A DNA stretch of 50,369 nucleotides from Deltaproteobacteria bacterium. Its GTDB lineage: Bacteria > Myxococcota > B64-G9. This document shows, piece after piece, positions 1-8,288 of the stretch (its first letter is position 1; each line of letters opens with the position of its first letter). Location of the stretch: contig JAFDKH010000010.1 of the NCBI GenBank assembly GCA_019307065.1, forward strand, positions 1 to 50,369, read 5' to 3'. A program made the position numbers and the translations under genes. The notes beneath the pieces were generated by a model. That model worked only from the letters and a program-made list of their open reading frames with translations. It did no database searches and was not told the DNA's origin.

Positions 1-578
1 GCGGGCCATCACTGTCTTACACGGTTTCTCCAGACTTGATCAAAAGTCTGCCAAAGAGCAGTCGTCGGTCAGTGTTTCAAGCTGAAACCGTGGTTACGAT
101 CGCAGTTGATCGAATGAGTGCCGTCAAGCGGACCATTGATAATACTCACCGGGAAATTGATCGGACTCTGACTCGTATAAAAAAAATAAAGGAAGGCGCG
201 GCGAATGCCGCTGCGCGTGAAGCAGACAAGGTAGATATGGAAGTTGATATGCTCGAAGCCAAGGTCGACTTCCTGAACGATAAGATCGATCATTTCGAAG
301 TCAAGCTCGAGTTGGCCGACATGGAACTCATTCTGGCCAAGGCCCAGTTTGAGCTGGCGAAAGTAAAGCTGGTTAAAAAACATTCAATTGCATTTGATGA
401 CGACGAAGAGGATTTTATCGAACAAGTCAAGTCGATCCAGTCGGACGTGAATGATTTCCGCAAGGAAGTCGAAGAAGATGCCGCGGATCTGAAACGTGAA
501 GAAGACGAGTGGTTGGCAGTCAAGAAGAAATACTTCTCGTCGATCGGGGAATCATCCAAGGGTTGGTGGACTGAATAG
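1..578 (+). CDS. Coiled-coil protein of unknown function, 5' end outside the window
   Basis: The frame is open to the left edge, with codons in phase from base 3, so the true start lies upstream; a TTG at 36 is probably internal. The visible product is almost entirely charged heptad-like helix (Glu, Lys, Asp, Ala, Leu), with long runs such as EVDMLEAKVDFLNDKIDHFE, and it ends in a short acidic segment and a WWTE tail. It is probably a long coiled coil. No catalytic motif or membrane segment is visible in this part. The stop is 18 bases before the start of the next gene, a TPR protein, so the two are probably co-transcribed. I do not recognise the family; the missing N-terminus could carry a signal peptide or domain that would identify it. 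Confidence 0.75.
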   Translation, partial: GPSLSYTVSPDLIKSLPKSSRRSVFQAETVVTIAVDRMSAVKRTIDNTHREIDRTLTRIKKIKEGAANAAAREADKVDMEVDMLEAKVDFLNDKIDHFEVKLELADMELILAKAQFELAKVKLVKKHSIAFDDDEEDFIEQVKSIQSDVNDFRKEVEEDAADLKREEDEWLAVKKKYFSSIGESSKGWWTE

Positions 579-596
579 ATCTGAAAGGCTGCGGTC

Positions 597-2609
597 ATGT
601 GGTTGCGTTGTTTAATTATCGGACTGATTAGTATAATTCCTTTGACGGGCTTTGCCCAGGGCACCAAGAGCAAGTCCTCGGCGGTCGAGAAAAAAGAAGC
701 CAAAGACGAGGCCGTAATCAGGAAAAAGGGAAAGCTCAAAGACGATGCCTCCTTGAAGGAAGTAATCAAAGAATACCAGAGCGTCCTCAAGGAGAATCCC
801 CGTGATGCCGATGCTTGTTTTACGCTGGCGCTGGCTTTCCACTCGATGGGTGACTTCAAGAAAGCCGAAAGTTATTACGGTCGGGCGATTACATTCAACC
901 CGGCCGAAGTTGATGCCCGGCTGAATCTCGGTGCATTGCTTCAAAAACAGGGCCGCTATAAAGAGGCAATCGGGCGCTATAAAGAAACAATTGCCCAGCA
1001 TCCCGAAATGGTCGAGGCCTATTTCAACCTCGGAGTCGTTTACACTAAGATGGGTGATTTAGGTATGGCCGTGGCTGCCTACAAAGCGGCTACCGAAATT
1101 TCTCCGAAATTCGCAATGGCGCAGTTCCAGTTGGCTGAAATCTATCATCGCCAGCTCGATTTCGATCGAGCCGAACAGGCTTATCGGAGAGCGGTCAAAT
1201 CTGAGCCGAAATTTTCGGATGCCTATAACAACCTGGGTAACTTGTTCTACGAGCGTGGCAACGCCAATAAAGCAGCAATATTCTATAAAAAGGCAATCGA
1301 AGCCCGACCGCATGATCCCGAGTTTCGTTACAACCTGGGGTTGGCCTATTTCAAGGGTGATAAGGTCGACGAAGCAATAACTGCCTACCAGCAAGCTATT
1401 GAACTCGATGGCAAGTATGCCCAAGCCTACAACAATCTTGGTGTTGCGCTGGGTCGAAAAAAAGATAAAGAGAAGATGATCGAGGCCTTCAAGAAAGCCT
1501 GCGAACTCGAGGCCAAATACGTCGAGGCACACTTCAATCTCGGATTGGCCTATTTCAATGCCAATAATTTTGACGATGCGATTTCCAAGTTCAACGAAGT
1601 ATTGATAATCAAGAAGGATTTCGCCGATGCGCATGCCTATTTGGGTGAGGCCTACTTTCAGAAAGGTTTGATAAGTCAGGCTTTGAGTCATTTCAAGACC
1701 GCGATTAGTATCAACCCCGGTAAGGCCGAATTTCGCGCCAAGATGGGAATCGTCTATATCGAGGAAGGCAAGCTGGAAGAGGCCGAGAAGACTTTCAAGC
1801 AAGCTCTGGCAATAAATCCCGAAGACGCAGCTTCGCGGGCCAAGCTTGGTCGAACCTACCTAGCGCAAGGCAAGAAAGATGCGGCCCTGGAGCAGTTCAC
1901 TCAGGCTATCGGTCTCAATCCCAACCTGATTGAAGCGCATGTGGCCCTGGCCAAATTGTATTCCGAAAAGGACGACTACGAGAATGCGATTGCGCATGCC
2001 AAGGATGTGATTCGTCTGGATGCCGAGCGAGTAGATGCGCGGATTATTTTGGGAGATCTGTATCGTGATCGCGGTCTTATGGATCTGGCGGCATCGGAAT
2101 ACAAAGAAGCCATCCGGCTGGATGAAAAAAATGCTCTGGCACACTATCGCATGGGTGACGTATTCGGCCAGCGCGCAAATCTGGACGAACAAATTCGTTA
2201 CTACAAGAAAGCCCTTGAGCTTAAGCCGCAAATGGCCGACACCCGTTGCGATCTGGGTGTTGCTTATTTCAATAGCAATAAAACCGACAAGGCCATCAAG
2301 GAGCTGAAACGGGCGATCAAAGACAAACCTGACTCGGCTAAGGGATATTATTATCTGGCCAGTTTATATTTCAACAAAGCCATGGGAACCCGGGTGCATA
2401 AAAAGAAATACCTCGATCTTTCGGTCGAAGGATTCAAGAAAGCCGTCCAGTACAATCCTGATTTTGCACGAGCCCACCACAAACTGGGCAAGGCCTACCA
2501 GGCTCGCGGAGACAAACAAGCGGCAATCAAGGCCTATAAAGAAGCAATCCGCCTAGCCCCCGATTTGCAGGAAGCCAAGCTGGACCTCGAAAAGATCAGC
2601 AGCAAATAG
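597..2609 (+). CDS. Exported protein of 17 tandem tetratricopeptide repeats
   Basis: The 670-residue product starts with a signal peptide (about residues 1-20, ending GFAQG) and a Lys/Glu-rich linker. From about residue 63 to the C-terminus it is a continuous TPR superhelix. By eye there are 17 units in strict 34-residue register with the usual pattern (A..LG..Y...G....A...Y..A), except unit 16, which carries about nine extra basic residues (RVHKKKYLD region). There is no other domain. Such arrays are periplasmic or surface protein-protein scaffolds. ATG 597 follows an AAAGG at about 582-586. The upstream coiled-coil gene is 18 bp away. The gene converges on the YciO-like gene with only 14 bp between stops. 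The partner it binds cannot be told from sequence. Confidence 0.9.
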   Translation: MWLRCLIIGLISIIPLTGFAQGTKSKSSAVEKKEAKDEAVIRKKGKLKDDASLKEVIKEYQSVLKENPRDADACFTLALAFHSMGDFKKAESYYGRAITFNPAEVDARLNLGALLQKQGRYKEAIGRYKETIAQHPEMVEAYFNLGVVYTKMGDLGMAVAAYKAATEISPKFAMAQFQLAEIYHRQLDFDRAEQAYRRAVKSEPKFSDAYNNLGNLFYERGNANKAAIFYKKAIEARPHDPEFRYNLGLAYFKGDKVDEAITAYQQAIELDGKYAQAYNNLGVALGRKKDKEKMIEAFKKACELEAKYVEAHFNLGLAYFNANNFDDAISKFNEVLIIKKDFADAHAYLGEAYFQKGLISQALSHFKTAISINPGKAEFRAKMGIVYIEEGKLEEAEKTFKQALAINPEDAASRAKLGRTYLAQGKKDAALEQFTQAIGLNPNLIEAHVALAKLYSEKDDYENAIAHAKDVIRLDAERVDARIILGDLYRDRGLMDLAASEYKEAIRLDEKNALAHYRMGDVFGQRANLDEQIRYYKKALELKPQMADTRCDLGVAYFNSNKTDKAIKELKRAIKDKPDSAKGYYYLASLYFNKAMGTRVHKKKYLDLSVEGFKKAVQYNPDFARAHHKLGKAYQARGDKQAAIKAYKEAIRLAPDLQEAKLDLEKISSK

Positions 2610-2623
2610 TGAGTAGTGTTCGC

Positions 2624-3232
2624 TTAGGCGACCCAGTCGATCGGGCCCTTGCCTTCGCGGATGACGTAGGGAAACTCGCCGGTCAGATCAATTACGGTCG
2701 AGGGGACGTTCGGTAAGGCATCCCCATCGATCACCAGATCGAGTACCTTGCCCATCTTCAAATTGATTTCTTTTGGGTCGCAGATCGGCGAGTTTCCGTG
2801 CAGATTGGCACTCGTAGAAATAACCGGATGCATCAGTTCGCGAACCATGGCAAGACAAATTGGATTACTGGGAACCCGAATGCCAACGGTCCTGCGCTTG
2901 GACATCATGATTCGGGGAACTTCCTTGGTAGCTTCTAGAATAAATGTATAAGGACCCGGCAAGTGTTTCTTCATGATCCGATAGGCGTGATCGGGTACCT
3001 GGGCATAGCGACTGATGTCTTTCAAGTCAGAGCAGACAAAACTCAAGGGTTTTTTCCGGCTGCGATCTTTGAGTTGATAGATGCGTTCGATCCCGGATTT
3101 CGAAAAGATGTCACAGCCGATTCCGTAGACCGTATCGGTCGGATATGAAATTACCGCCCCCTGAGCGAGCGCTTCAACTACCCTGCGAATCAGTCTTGGT
3201 TGCGGATGCAGGGGGTTAATCTCGATGATCAT
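2624..3232 (-). CDS. YciO/Sua5/YrdC-family protein (threonylcarbamoyl-AMP synthase-like)
   Basis: The 202-residue product is a single YrdC/Sua5 domain. Members make L-threonylcarbamoyl-AMP from threonine, bicarbonate and ATP for t6A37 on ANN-decoding tRNAs. Visible motifs are YPTDTVYGIGCD, the basic KDRSRKKPLSF stretch, PGPYTFIL, TVGIRVPSNP and STSAN. Overall wording (HPQPRLI at the start, PSTVIDLT and VIREGKG at the end) and length match Escherichia coli YciO more than TsaC. However, it keeps the STSAN of TsaC/Sua5, which as I recall YciO has lost. ATG 3232 has a strong ribosome-binding site (complement of ACCTCC, 3242-3247, nine bases away). TsaD, which uses the same intermediate, is encoded at 27561-28556. 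The family is certain; the assignment as the cell's TC-AMP synthase is not. Confidence 0.9.
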   Translation of the reverse strand: MIIEINPLHPQPRLIRRVVEALAQGAVISYPTDTVYGIGCDIFSKSGIERIYQLKDRSRKKPLSFVCSDLKDISRYAQVPDHAYRIMKKHLPGPYTFILEATKEVPRIMMSKRRTVGIRVPSNPICLAMVRELMHPVISTSANLHGNSPICDPKEINLKMGKVLDLVIDGDALPNVPSTVIDLTGEFPYVIREGKGPIDWVA

Positions 3233-3368
3233 TTGACTGGCACCTCCGACAAGCTATTCGTGAGCGACGAGCAGCGGATTAATACACATTCCAAAACAGA
3301 ATGCAAGCTACAAAACAATATTACGTATCCATTTTGAAAACGATCTCAACCAGACCGGCCGGGCCGCC

Positions 3369-3397
3369 TTGACTGGCTCTAACTCACTGTGTATGCT
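3369..3397 (+). promoter_or_regulatory. Sigma70-like promoter of the first Ntn-hydrolase paralog
   Basis: TTGACT (3369-3374) and TATGCT (3392-3397) are separated by exactly 17 bases. The same arrangement, with the shared block CACTGTGTAT.CTGAG, precedes the tandem paralog at 4701-4729, which supports function. The expected transcript start near 3404 leaves a leader of roughly 23 bases before ATG 3427, excluding starts much further upstream. Confidence 0.65.
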
Positions 3398-3426
3398 GAG
3401 AAAAAACCAGCAGGGGTGTGTCTGGC

Positions 3427-4704
3427 ATGCGGAGAAAATCTCAGGCTTTTATAATCTTGAACATTCTTTTTTTGAGTTGCCTGGCATATCCGGTCTGGGG
3501 ACTGAACTATGAGATCCTCGAGCAAAGCCTGGATCAAGACCGGCATGGTTATACCGTCATTCGTGTCTGGGGCAGTCATTACCAGATGGGCTATGCTCTG
3601 GGAACAGCTTTTGCACAAGACATCATGGGTGGTTATACAGAAATCAAAGAGGATCTGGGTGCCTTGTATGATGTTGCCCGCTCGGCGATTTCGGACACTG
3701 TCTGGGTGCCAATTGGCATCGAGGACGAGATTGACGGGATCGTGGCCGGGGTCAGTTCGGTCTTGCCCGATAGTGACCTGGATGCGCTGGACCTAAAAGT
3801 TCTGAATACTTTTGGGGATTGGAGTTACTTCGGTGGGTGTCGCTCGCATTCGTGCTGGGGAGATTTCGTTAGCGGCCAGACCAAGACGCTTTCGACCCGG
3901 CGCCTGGATTTTGGAACACCATTTGACATGGCGCTTCATCATGTCTTGTGTGCCTGGGACCCCGACGACGGATCGATTCGCTGGGTGAATATGGCCTGGC
4001 CGGGGTATGTGGCCGTTGTGACCGGGATCAATGCCAAGGGGACCCTGGTTTCGTTGCATGACTACAATTCGAGTTTCGTTACCGAGGAGGGTGCGGTTTG
4101 TCGTTGCGTGGCCACAAGATATGTTCTGACCGGCATGAACGACCAGCCAGTGGAAGATGATCTGAGCTGGGCCGAAGGCGAACTGTCCAATATGACCATT
4201 GCCACCGGGACATTCATCAACTACTACGCGCCGGAAGGACATGGGGGCGTATTCACCTGCTCACCCGGCGGGTCGTGCGGTTCGGCCCGGACCCCGCAAT
4301 CTGAATATATGAACGCTGAAGTATTGATTACGACCAATAGCCAGACCGATGGTACAGGTGTTCCTTCGGGTGGTGAATTTATGGACGACTATTACCAGGT
4401 GGGTGCCCCGAAAGATCTGGCCGGTCATTTCGATCTGATGGAGACCGACGGGCTACATCTGGTGTCGCTTGAATACCGCGGGGAAGAAGATATGACGATC
4501 TGGGCCCACGGAAGAGGTCGAGCCGATCGGATCGAGATCGAATGGAGCGACCTGTTTCCCAATGTCTACCCGGATGGCGGTCAACCAGATGGCGGGACCG
4601 TCGAAAGCCAAAGCGGCTGTGGATGTAGTAGTAGTGGCCGTCCGGCTGCCGGGCTAGCAGGGTTTCTGGGTGTTATTTTACTTTACCGCCGGCGTCTGGA
4701 TTGA
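3427..4704 (+). CDS. Secreted C45 (acyltransferase/penicillin acylase-like) Ntn-hydrolase with MYXO-CTERM-like tail, copy 1
   Basis: ATG 3427 was preferred over GTG 3418 because it aligns with the start of the tandem paralog and has an AGGGG at 3412-3416; the product is 425 residues. It has a signal peptide (about 1-24, ending YPVWG). The segment RVWGSHYQMGYALG recalls the N-terminal Gly-rich motif of the C45 acyl-CoA:6-aminopenicillanic acid acyltransferase family. The block GGCRSHSCWGDF followed by STRRLDFG resembles the 'Cys...RNLDW' region of that family, making Cys143 (or Cys138) the probable self-processing nucleophile. That would make it an amide or ester hydrolase or acyltransferase; the substrate is unknown. 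The C-terminus is a GCGCSSSG motif, a hydrophobic segment and YRRRLD, a MYXO-CTERM-like sorting tail predicting surface anchoring. It is closely similar to the next gene and has its own promoter. Confidence 0.8.
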   Translation: MRRKSQAFIILNILFLSCLAYPVWGLNYEILEQSLDQDRHGYTVIRVWGSHYQMGYALGTAFAQDIMGGYTEIKEDLGALYDVARSAISDTVWVPIGIEDEIDGIVAGVSSVLPDSDLDALDLKVLNTFGDWSYFGGCRSHSCWGDFVSGQTKTLSTRRLDFGTPFDMALHHVLCAWDPDDGSIRWVNMAWPGYVAVVTGINAKGTLVSLHDYNSSFVTEEGAVCRCVATRYVLTGMNDQPVEDDLSWAEGELSNMTIATGTFINYYAPEGHGGVFTCSPGGSCGSARTPQSEYMNAEVLITTNSQTDGTGVPSGGEFMDDYYQVGAPKDLAGHFDLMETDGLHLVSLEYRGEEDMTIWAHGRGRADRIEIEWSDLFPNVYPDGGQPDGGTVESQSGCGCSSSGRPAAGLAGFLGVILLYRRRLD

Positions 4705-4729
4705 TCTGCCCAAACCCACTGTGTATACT
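4701..4729 (+). promoter_or_regulatory. Sigma70-like promoter of the second Ntn-hydrolase paralog
   Basis: TTGATC (4701-4706) overlaps the stop codon of copy 1. TATACT (4724-4729) follows after a 17-base spacer. Spacing and flanking bases match the promoter of copy 1, so the duplication unit included the promoter. The start codon at 4756 is preceded by GGGAG at 4745-4749. Confidence 0.65.
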
Positions 4730-4755
4730 GAGGAAAAACGAACAGGGAGTCTGCC

Positions 4756-6192
4756 ATGCAACGAAGATCTCCGGCTTTTATGATCTTAAACATTCTTTTC
4801 TTGAGTTGGCTGTCTTGCCCGGTCTGGGCCCAGAACTACGAGATCCTTGAGCAGCACCTGGATCAAGACCGGCATGGCTATACCGTTATTCGTGTCTGGG
4901 GCAGCCATTACGAGATGGGTCATGCTCTGGGAGTGGCCTTTGCCGAAGACATTATTAGTGGTTATTCAGAAGTGAAAGATGATCTGGGTGCTGTATATAA
5001 CACTGTGCGCTCGACGATTTCGAACACTGCCTGGGTTCCAATTGGTATCGAGGACGAGATTGACGGGATCGTGGCTGGGGTCAGTTCGGTTTTGCCCGAA
5101 AGTGACATGGATGCTCTGGACGTAAAAGTTTTGAATACTTTTGGGGATTGGGGCTACTACGGCGGTTGTCGCTCACATTCGTGTTGGGGCGACTTCGTTA
5201 GCGGCCAGACCAAAACGCTTTCGACTCGGCGCCTGGATTTTGGAACACCGTTTGATATGGCGCTTCATCATGTCTTGTGCGCCTGGGACCCCGACGACGG
5301 ATCGATTCGCTGGGTGAATATGGCCTGGCCGGGTTATGTGGCCGTCGTGACCGGGATTAATGCCAAGGGAACACTGGTTTCGTTGCACGACTACGGCTCG
5401 GATTTCGTACCAAGCAATGGGGCGGTGGCCCGCTGCGTGGCCACAAGATATGTTCTGACCGGCATGAACGACCAGCCGCTAGAAGACGACCTGAGTTGGG
5501 CCGAAGGCGAATTGTCCAACATGACCGTTGCCACCGGAACATTCATCAACTACTACGCTCCGGAAGGATATGGGGGCGTCTTCACCTGCTCATCCGGCGG
5601 GTCGTGTGGTTCGGCCCGGATCCCGCAATCTGAATATATGGGCGCTGAGGTATTAATTACGACCAATAACCAGACCGATGGTACCGATGTTCCTGGGGGT
5701 GGTGGATTCATGGATGACTATTACCAGGCGGGCGCCCCGAAAGACCTGGCCGGTCATTTCGATCTGATGGGGACCAGCGGGCTACATCTAATGTCGGTTG
5801 AATACCGCGGGGAAGAGAATATGACGATCTGGGCCCATGGAAGAGGTCGGGCCGACCGGATCGAGGTCGAATGGAGCGATCTGTTTTCGGATGTGTACCC
5901 GGACGGCGGTCCTGTGGACGCCGGAGTCGATGGCGGACCGGCCGATGCCGGGGTCGACGGCGGGCCGGCTGATGCCTTAGTTGATGGCGGACCGGCTGAC
6001 AGCGGGGTCGATGGCGGACTGCCTGATGACGGTGGCTCAGATTCTGGTACGACCGGAGATAGTACCGGCCCGGCGGATGAGGGGACCGTCGAAAACGGAA
6101 GTGGCTGTGGGTGTAGTAGCAGTGGCCGTCCAGCCGCTGGGCTACTTGGGTTGCTAGGCGTAATTTTACTTAGCCGCCGGCGTCTGCATTGA
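4756..6192 (+). CDS. Secreted C45-type Ntn-hydrolase with MYXO-CTERM-like tail, copy 2
   Basis: The 478-residue product is a close paralog of the preceding gene across the whole catalytic region, including the signal peptide (ending CPVWA), the GSHYEMGHALG motif and the candidate nucleophile block with Cys138 and Cys143. The role is inferred as for copy 1: a self-processing amide/ester hydrolase or acyltransferase of unknown substrate. The main difference is near the C-terminus. Copy 1 has a short linker, whereas this copy has about five 9-residue repeats (DGGPADAGV-type) and a Ser/Thr/Gly/Asp linker before the GCGCSSSG, hydrophobic helix and SRRRLH sorting tail. The longer stalk would hold the enzyme further from the membrane. 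The stop codon overlaps the TTG start of the next gene. Confidence 0.8.
   Translation: MQRRSPAFMILNILFLSWLSCPVWAQNYEILEQHLDQDRHGYTVIRVWGSHYEMGHALGVAFAEDIISGYSEVKDDLGAVYNTVRSTISNTAWVPIGIEDEIDGIVAGVSSVLPESDMDALDVKVLNTFGDWGYYGGCRSHSCWGDFVSGQTKTLSTRRLDFGTPFDMALHHVLCAWDPDDGSIRWVNMAWPGYVAVVTGINAKGTLVSLHDYGSDFVPSNGAVARCVATRYVLTGMNDQPLEDDLSWAEGELSNMTVATGTFINYYAPEGYGGVFTCSSGGSCGSARIPQSEYMGAEVLITTNNQTDGTDVPGGGGFMDDYYQAGAPKDLAGHFDLMGTSGLHLMSVEYRGEENMTIWAHGRGRADRIEVEWSDLFSDVYPDGGPVDAGVDGGPADAGVDGGPADALVDGGPADSGVDGGLPDDGGSDSGTTGDSTGPADEGTVENGSGCGCSSSGRPAAGLLGLLGVILLSRRRLH
5902..6036 (+). repeat. Five 27-bp tandem repeats coding DGGPADAGV-type linker
   Basis: Five in-frame 27-base units (5902, 5929, 5956, 5983, 6010) code DGGPVDAGV, DGGPADAGV, DGGPADALV, DGGPADSGV and a diverged DGGLPDDGG. 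The tandem paralog has only a short DGGQPDGG at this place, so the array probably expanded after the gene duplication. Confidence 0.9.
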
Positions 6193-7499
6193 TCTGCCCC
6201 AATTGTCAGACAGAAGTTCCTGAAGGCCCTGAGTGTATTGCCTGCGGGGTAGTCATAGAAAAATTCATGGCTCGGCAAGAGCAAGCGGATCAGGCCCCGA
6301 CGGCTAACGCCCAGCCGGCGCCTGCCTCAAGGCCTGGGCTGTCAGCCCCGCCTCAGAGCGGCCCAGAAGTCGTTACTACCGAAAGACCCCAATTGTTCAA
6401 GCCGGTTTCGGATAGCCGGCTGGCTGCCCTCTACGGCCAGATTGCCCGCATGCTCGAATCGGGCATCGCTTTGACCGAAGTACTCAGTCTGGTGGCCGGC
6501 CATTCCAGTGGAAGGCTTCGCGCGACCATGATCGGAATTCGATCATCCATTGAGTCGGGTGCCACGTTGGCAGATGCGATGGCAGCCGATCCCGCTATTT
6601 TTCCGGATCATGTTCGCTCGCTGATAGATGCCGGCGAGCAGACCGGAGGTTTACCGGCCGTATTTTACTCATTGAGTGAAGCAATCGAGCTGCGCTTGAC
6701 GATGCGCCGCAGGATAGTCCGGGGTTGTATCTACCCCTTTGTCCTTTTTACCTTGTCGTTTTTTCTGATACCACTATCAAAGTTGTTCATAGCCGGATTG
6801 GGCGCCTACCTCAAGGCCTCGCTGGTGCCTTACTTGTTTGCCTTGCTAATCTTGTTTGGTTTTGTGTTCCTGCTCCCCTGGGGCTTGCGCAAGCTACTCG
6901 GCCCGGCCCGCACCCAGAGTCTGGCGCGGGCAATACCGGTAGTCGGTAAATTGCAAATTCTCAGGACCAAGGTGCGCTTTTCGCGCCACCTGTCTACCGC
7001 GTTGGGAGCCGGGCTCGATCTGCATGCTGCTCTGAGATTGTCCGCCCGGGCCACCGGTGATCAGGCGATGCTTTCCAGGATTGAGCAAGTCATCAAAACC
7101 GTACAAGGCGGTGCGACGCTGACCGAGGCCCTGGGCGGAATCGAGTGGTTCGATGACGAGTTCATGTTGTCGATTTCATCCGGCGAGCTGTCCGGCCGGC
7201 TCGAAGAGGCTCTAGACCAACAGGCTCGCATCAGCCAGGATTCGTTCATCCACCGCTTACAGATAGTTGTTCAGCTGGTTGCCGTATTCGTATTGTTATT
7301 GGTGTATGCCTATGTCGCCTGGAGCATCATGTCCGAGTATCAGAACATATTGGGCAATGCCAAAGGTCAGCTCGACCAAATCATGAAGGAGATGGGCGGC
7401 AACGGGGCCGGGCTGGAAACTTTGCTCAAGGAAATGGGCGGGCCGATGGGCTCCAGCAAACTGCCACCTGAAATGCAGGATTTGCTGAATATCAAATGA
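6189..7499 (+). CDS. Type II secretion/type IV pilus GspF/PilC-family membrane protein with N-terminal zinc ribbon
   Basis: The 436-residue product begins with a Cys4 zinc-ribbon-like motif (Cys3, Cys6, Cys16, Cys19) and a Pro/Ala-rich linker. Two T2SSF domains (about residues 80-175 and 265-355) and hydrophobic segments near 180-203, 213-235 and 355-378 follow. GspF/PilC proteins are the inner-membrane platform of type II secretion and type IV pilus machines. The TTG start at 6189 overlaps the upstream stop (TTGA), and starting further in would lose the zinc ribbon, so it is favoured. The C-terminal region is a Met/Gly-rich tail (KEMGG repeated). No ATPase, pseudopilin or secretin gene is nearby, so it is an orphan platform-like protein. 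Its own stop overlaps trmJ (ATGA). Confidence 0.85.
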   Translation: MICPNCQTEVPEGPECIACGVVIEKFMARQEQADQAPTANAQPAPASRPGLSAPPQSGPEVVTTERPQLFKPVSDSRLAALYGQIARMLESGIALTEVLSLVAGHSSGRLRATMIGIRSSIESGATLADAMAADPAIFPDHVRSLIDAGEQTGGLPAVFYSLSEAIELRLTMRRRIVRGCIYPFVLFTLSFFLIPLSKLFIAGLGAYLKASLVPYLFALLILFGFVFLLPWGLRKLLGPARTQSLARAIPVVGKLQILRTKVRFSRHLSTALGAGLDLHAALRLSARATGDQAMLSRIEQVIKTVQGGATLTEALGGIEWFDDEFMLSISSGELSGRLEEALDQQARISQDSFIHRLQIVVQLVAVFVLLLVYAYVAWSIMSEYQNILGNAKGQLDQIMKEMGGNGAGLETLLKEMGGPMGSSKLPPEMQDLLNIK

Positions 7500-8263
7500 A
7501 CGTAAGCAACGTAGATTTCATCTTAGTCGAACCAGTCGAGGCCGGTAATGTCGGCAGTGCCGCCCGGGCTTTAAAAAATATGGGGTTTGATTCTCTCACA
7601 CTGGTCAACCCTCAATTCGTAGATCTGCGCGAGGCCAGAAAAATGGCCGTGCACGCCAAAGACCTGCTCGAGTCGGCCAGGCAATCTGCCACCCTCGAAG
7701 AAGCCATCCAGCCGGCGGCCTGGGTAGTCGGGCTGAGTTGCCGTTTGCGTGTGCATCAGGAACGCAAGATTCCTTATGGCCCGAAGAAATTCATAGCCGA
7801 GCTTTCAAGATTGCCGGCCGGCGCCAGGGCGGCCCTGGTTTTTGGTCCCGAGCCGACCGGCTTGACGAATGCCCATTTGGGCTTATGTCAGGAAATCCTG
7901 ACTCTGCCGACCGCGGCCGACTACCCATCGATGAACCTGGCCCAGGCAGTCATGCTGGTAGCCTGGGAGATTCGAAGGGCACAGCTGGATTCTGATTTTT
8001 GCAGTATCAGCCGCGAGACCACCACGGCCGGTGAACTGGAAGGTTTGATCAATCACCTGAAGCAAACGCTTGCCAATATCGACTATCTCGATCCGCAGAA
8101 CCCCGAGTTGATCCTGAACGACTTGAGAAAGGTCCTCTCCCGAGCGGAGATGGACCCGCGCGAACTGCGTATGATTCGAGGCATCTTCCATCGCATGGAT
8201 GTCTGGATTGCCCGGCATGGCGGCCAGGCGACACCCAATCAACCCCGCGGAAAAAAGAAGTAG
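7496..8263 (+). CDS. trmJ: tRNA (cytidine/uridine-32-2'-O)-methyltransferase TrmJ-like, SPOUT family
   Basis: The 255-residue product carries the SpoU/TrmH-family knotted methyltransferase motifs: motif 1 EPVEAGNVGSAARALKNMGF near residues 12-31, motif 2 ALVFGPEPTGLTN, and motif 3 LPTAADYPSMNLAQAV. The wording and the C-terminal helical extension (about residues 170-245) match TrmJ, which 2'-O-methylates position 32 of tRNAs using S-adenosylmethionine. Other SpoU methyltransferases are possible but less likely given the 'PSMNLAQAV' form. The start overlaps the previous stop by four bases (ATGA, 7496-7499), implying translational coupling to the GspF-like gene. It converges on mgtE. Confidence 0.9.
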   Translation: MNVSNVDFILVEPVEAGNVGSAARALKNMGFDSLTLVNPQFVDLREARKMAVHAKDLLESARQSATLEEAIQPAAWVVGLSCRLRVHQERKIPYGPKKFIAELSRLPAGARAALVFGPEPTGLTNAHLGLCQEILTLPTAADYPSMNLAQAVMLVAWEIRRAQLDSDFCSISRETTTAGELEGLINHLKQTLANIDYLDPQNPELILNDLRKVLSRAEMDPRELRMIRGIFHRMDVWIARHGGQATPNQPRGKKK

Positions 8264-8288
8264 ATTGCCCGGCAGTCCTCGAGATTGT

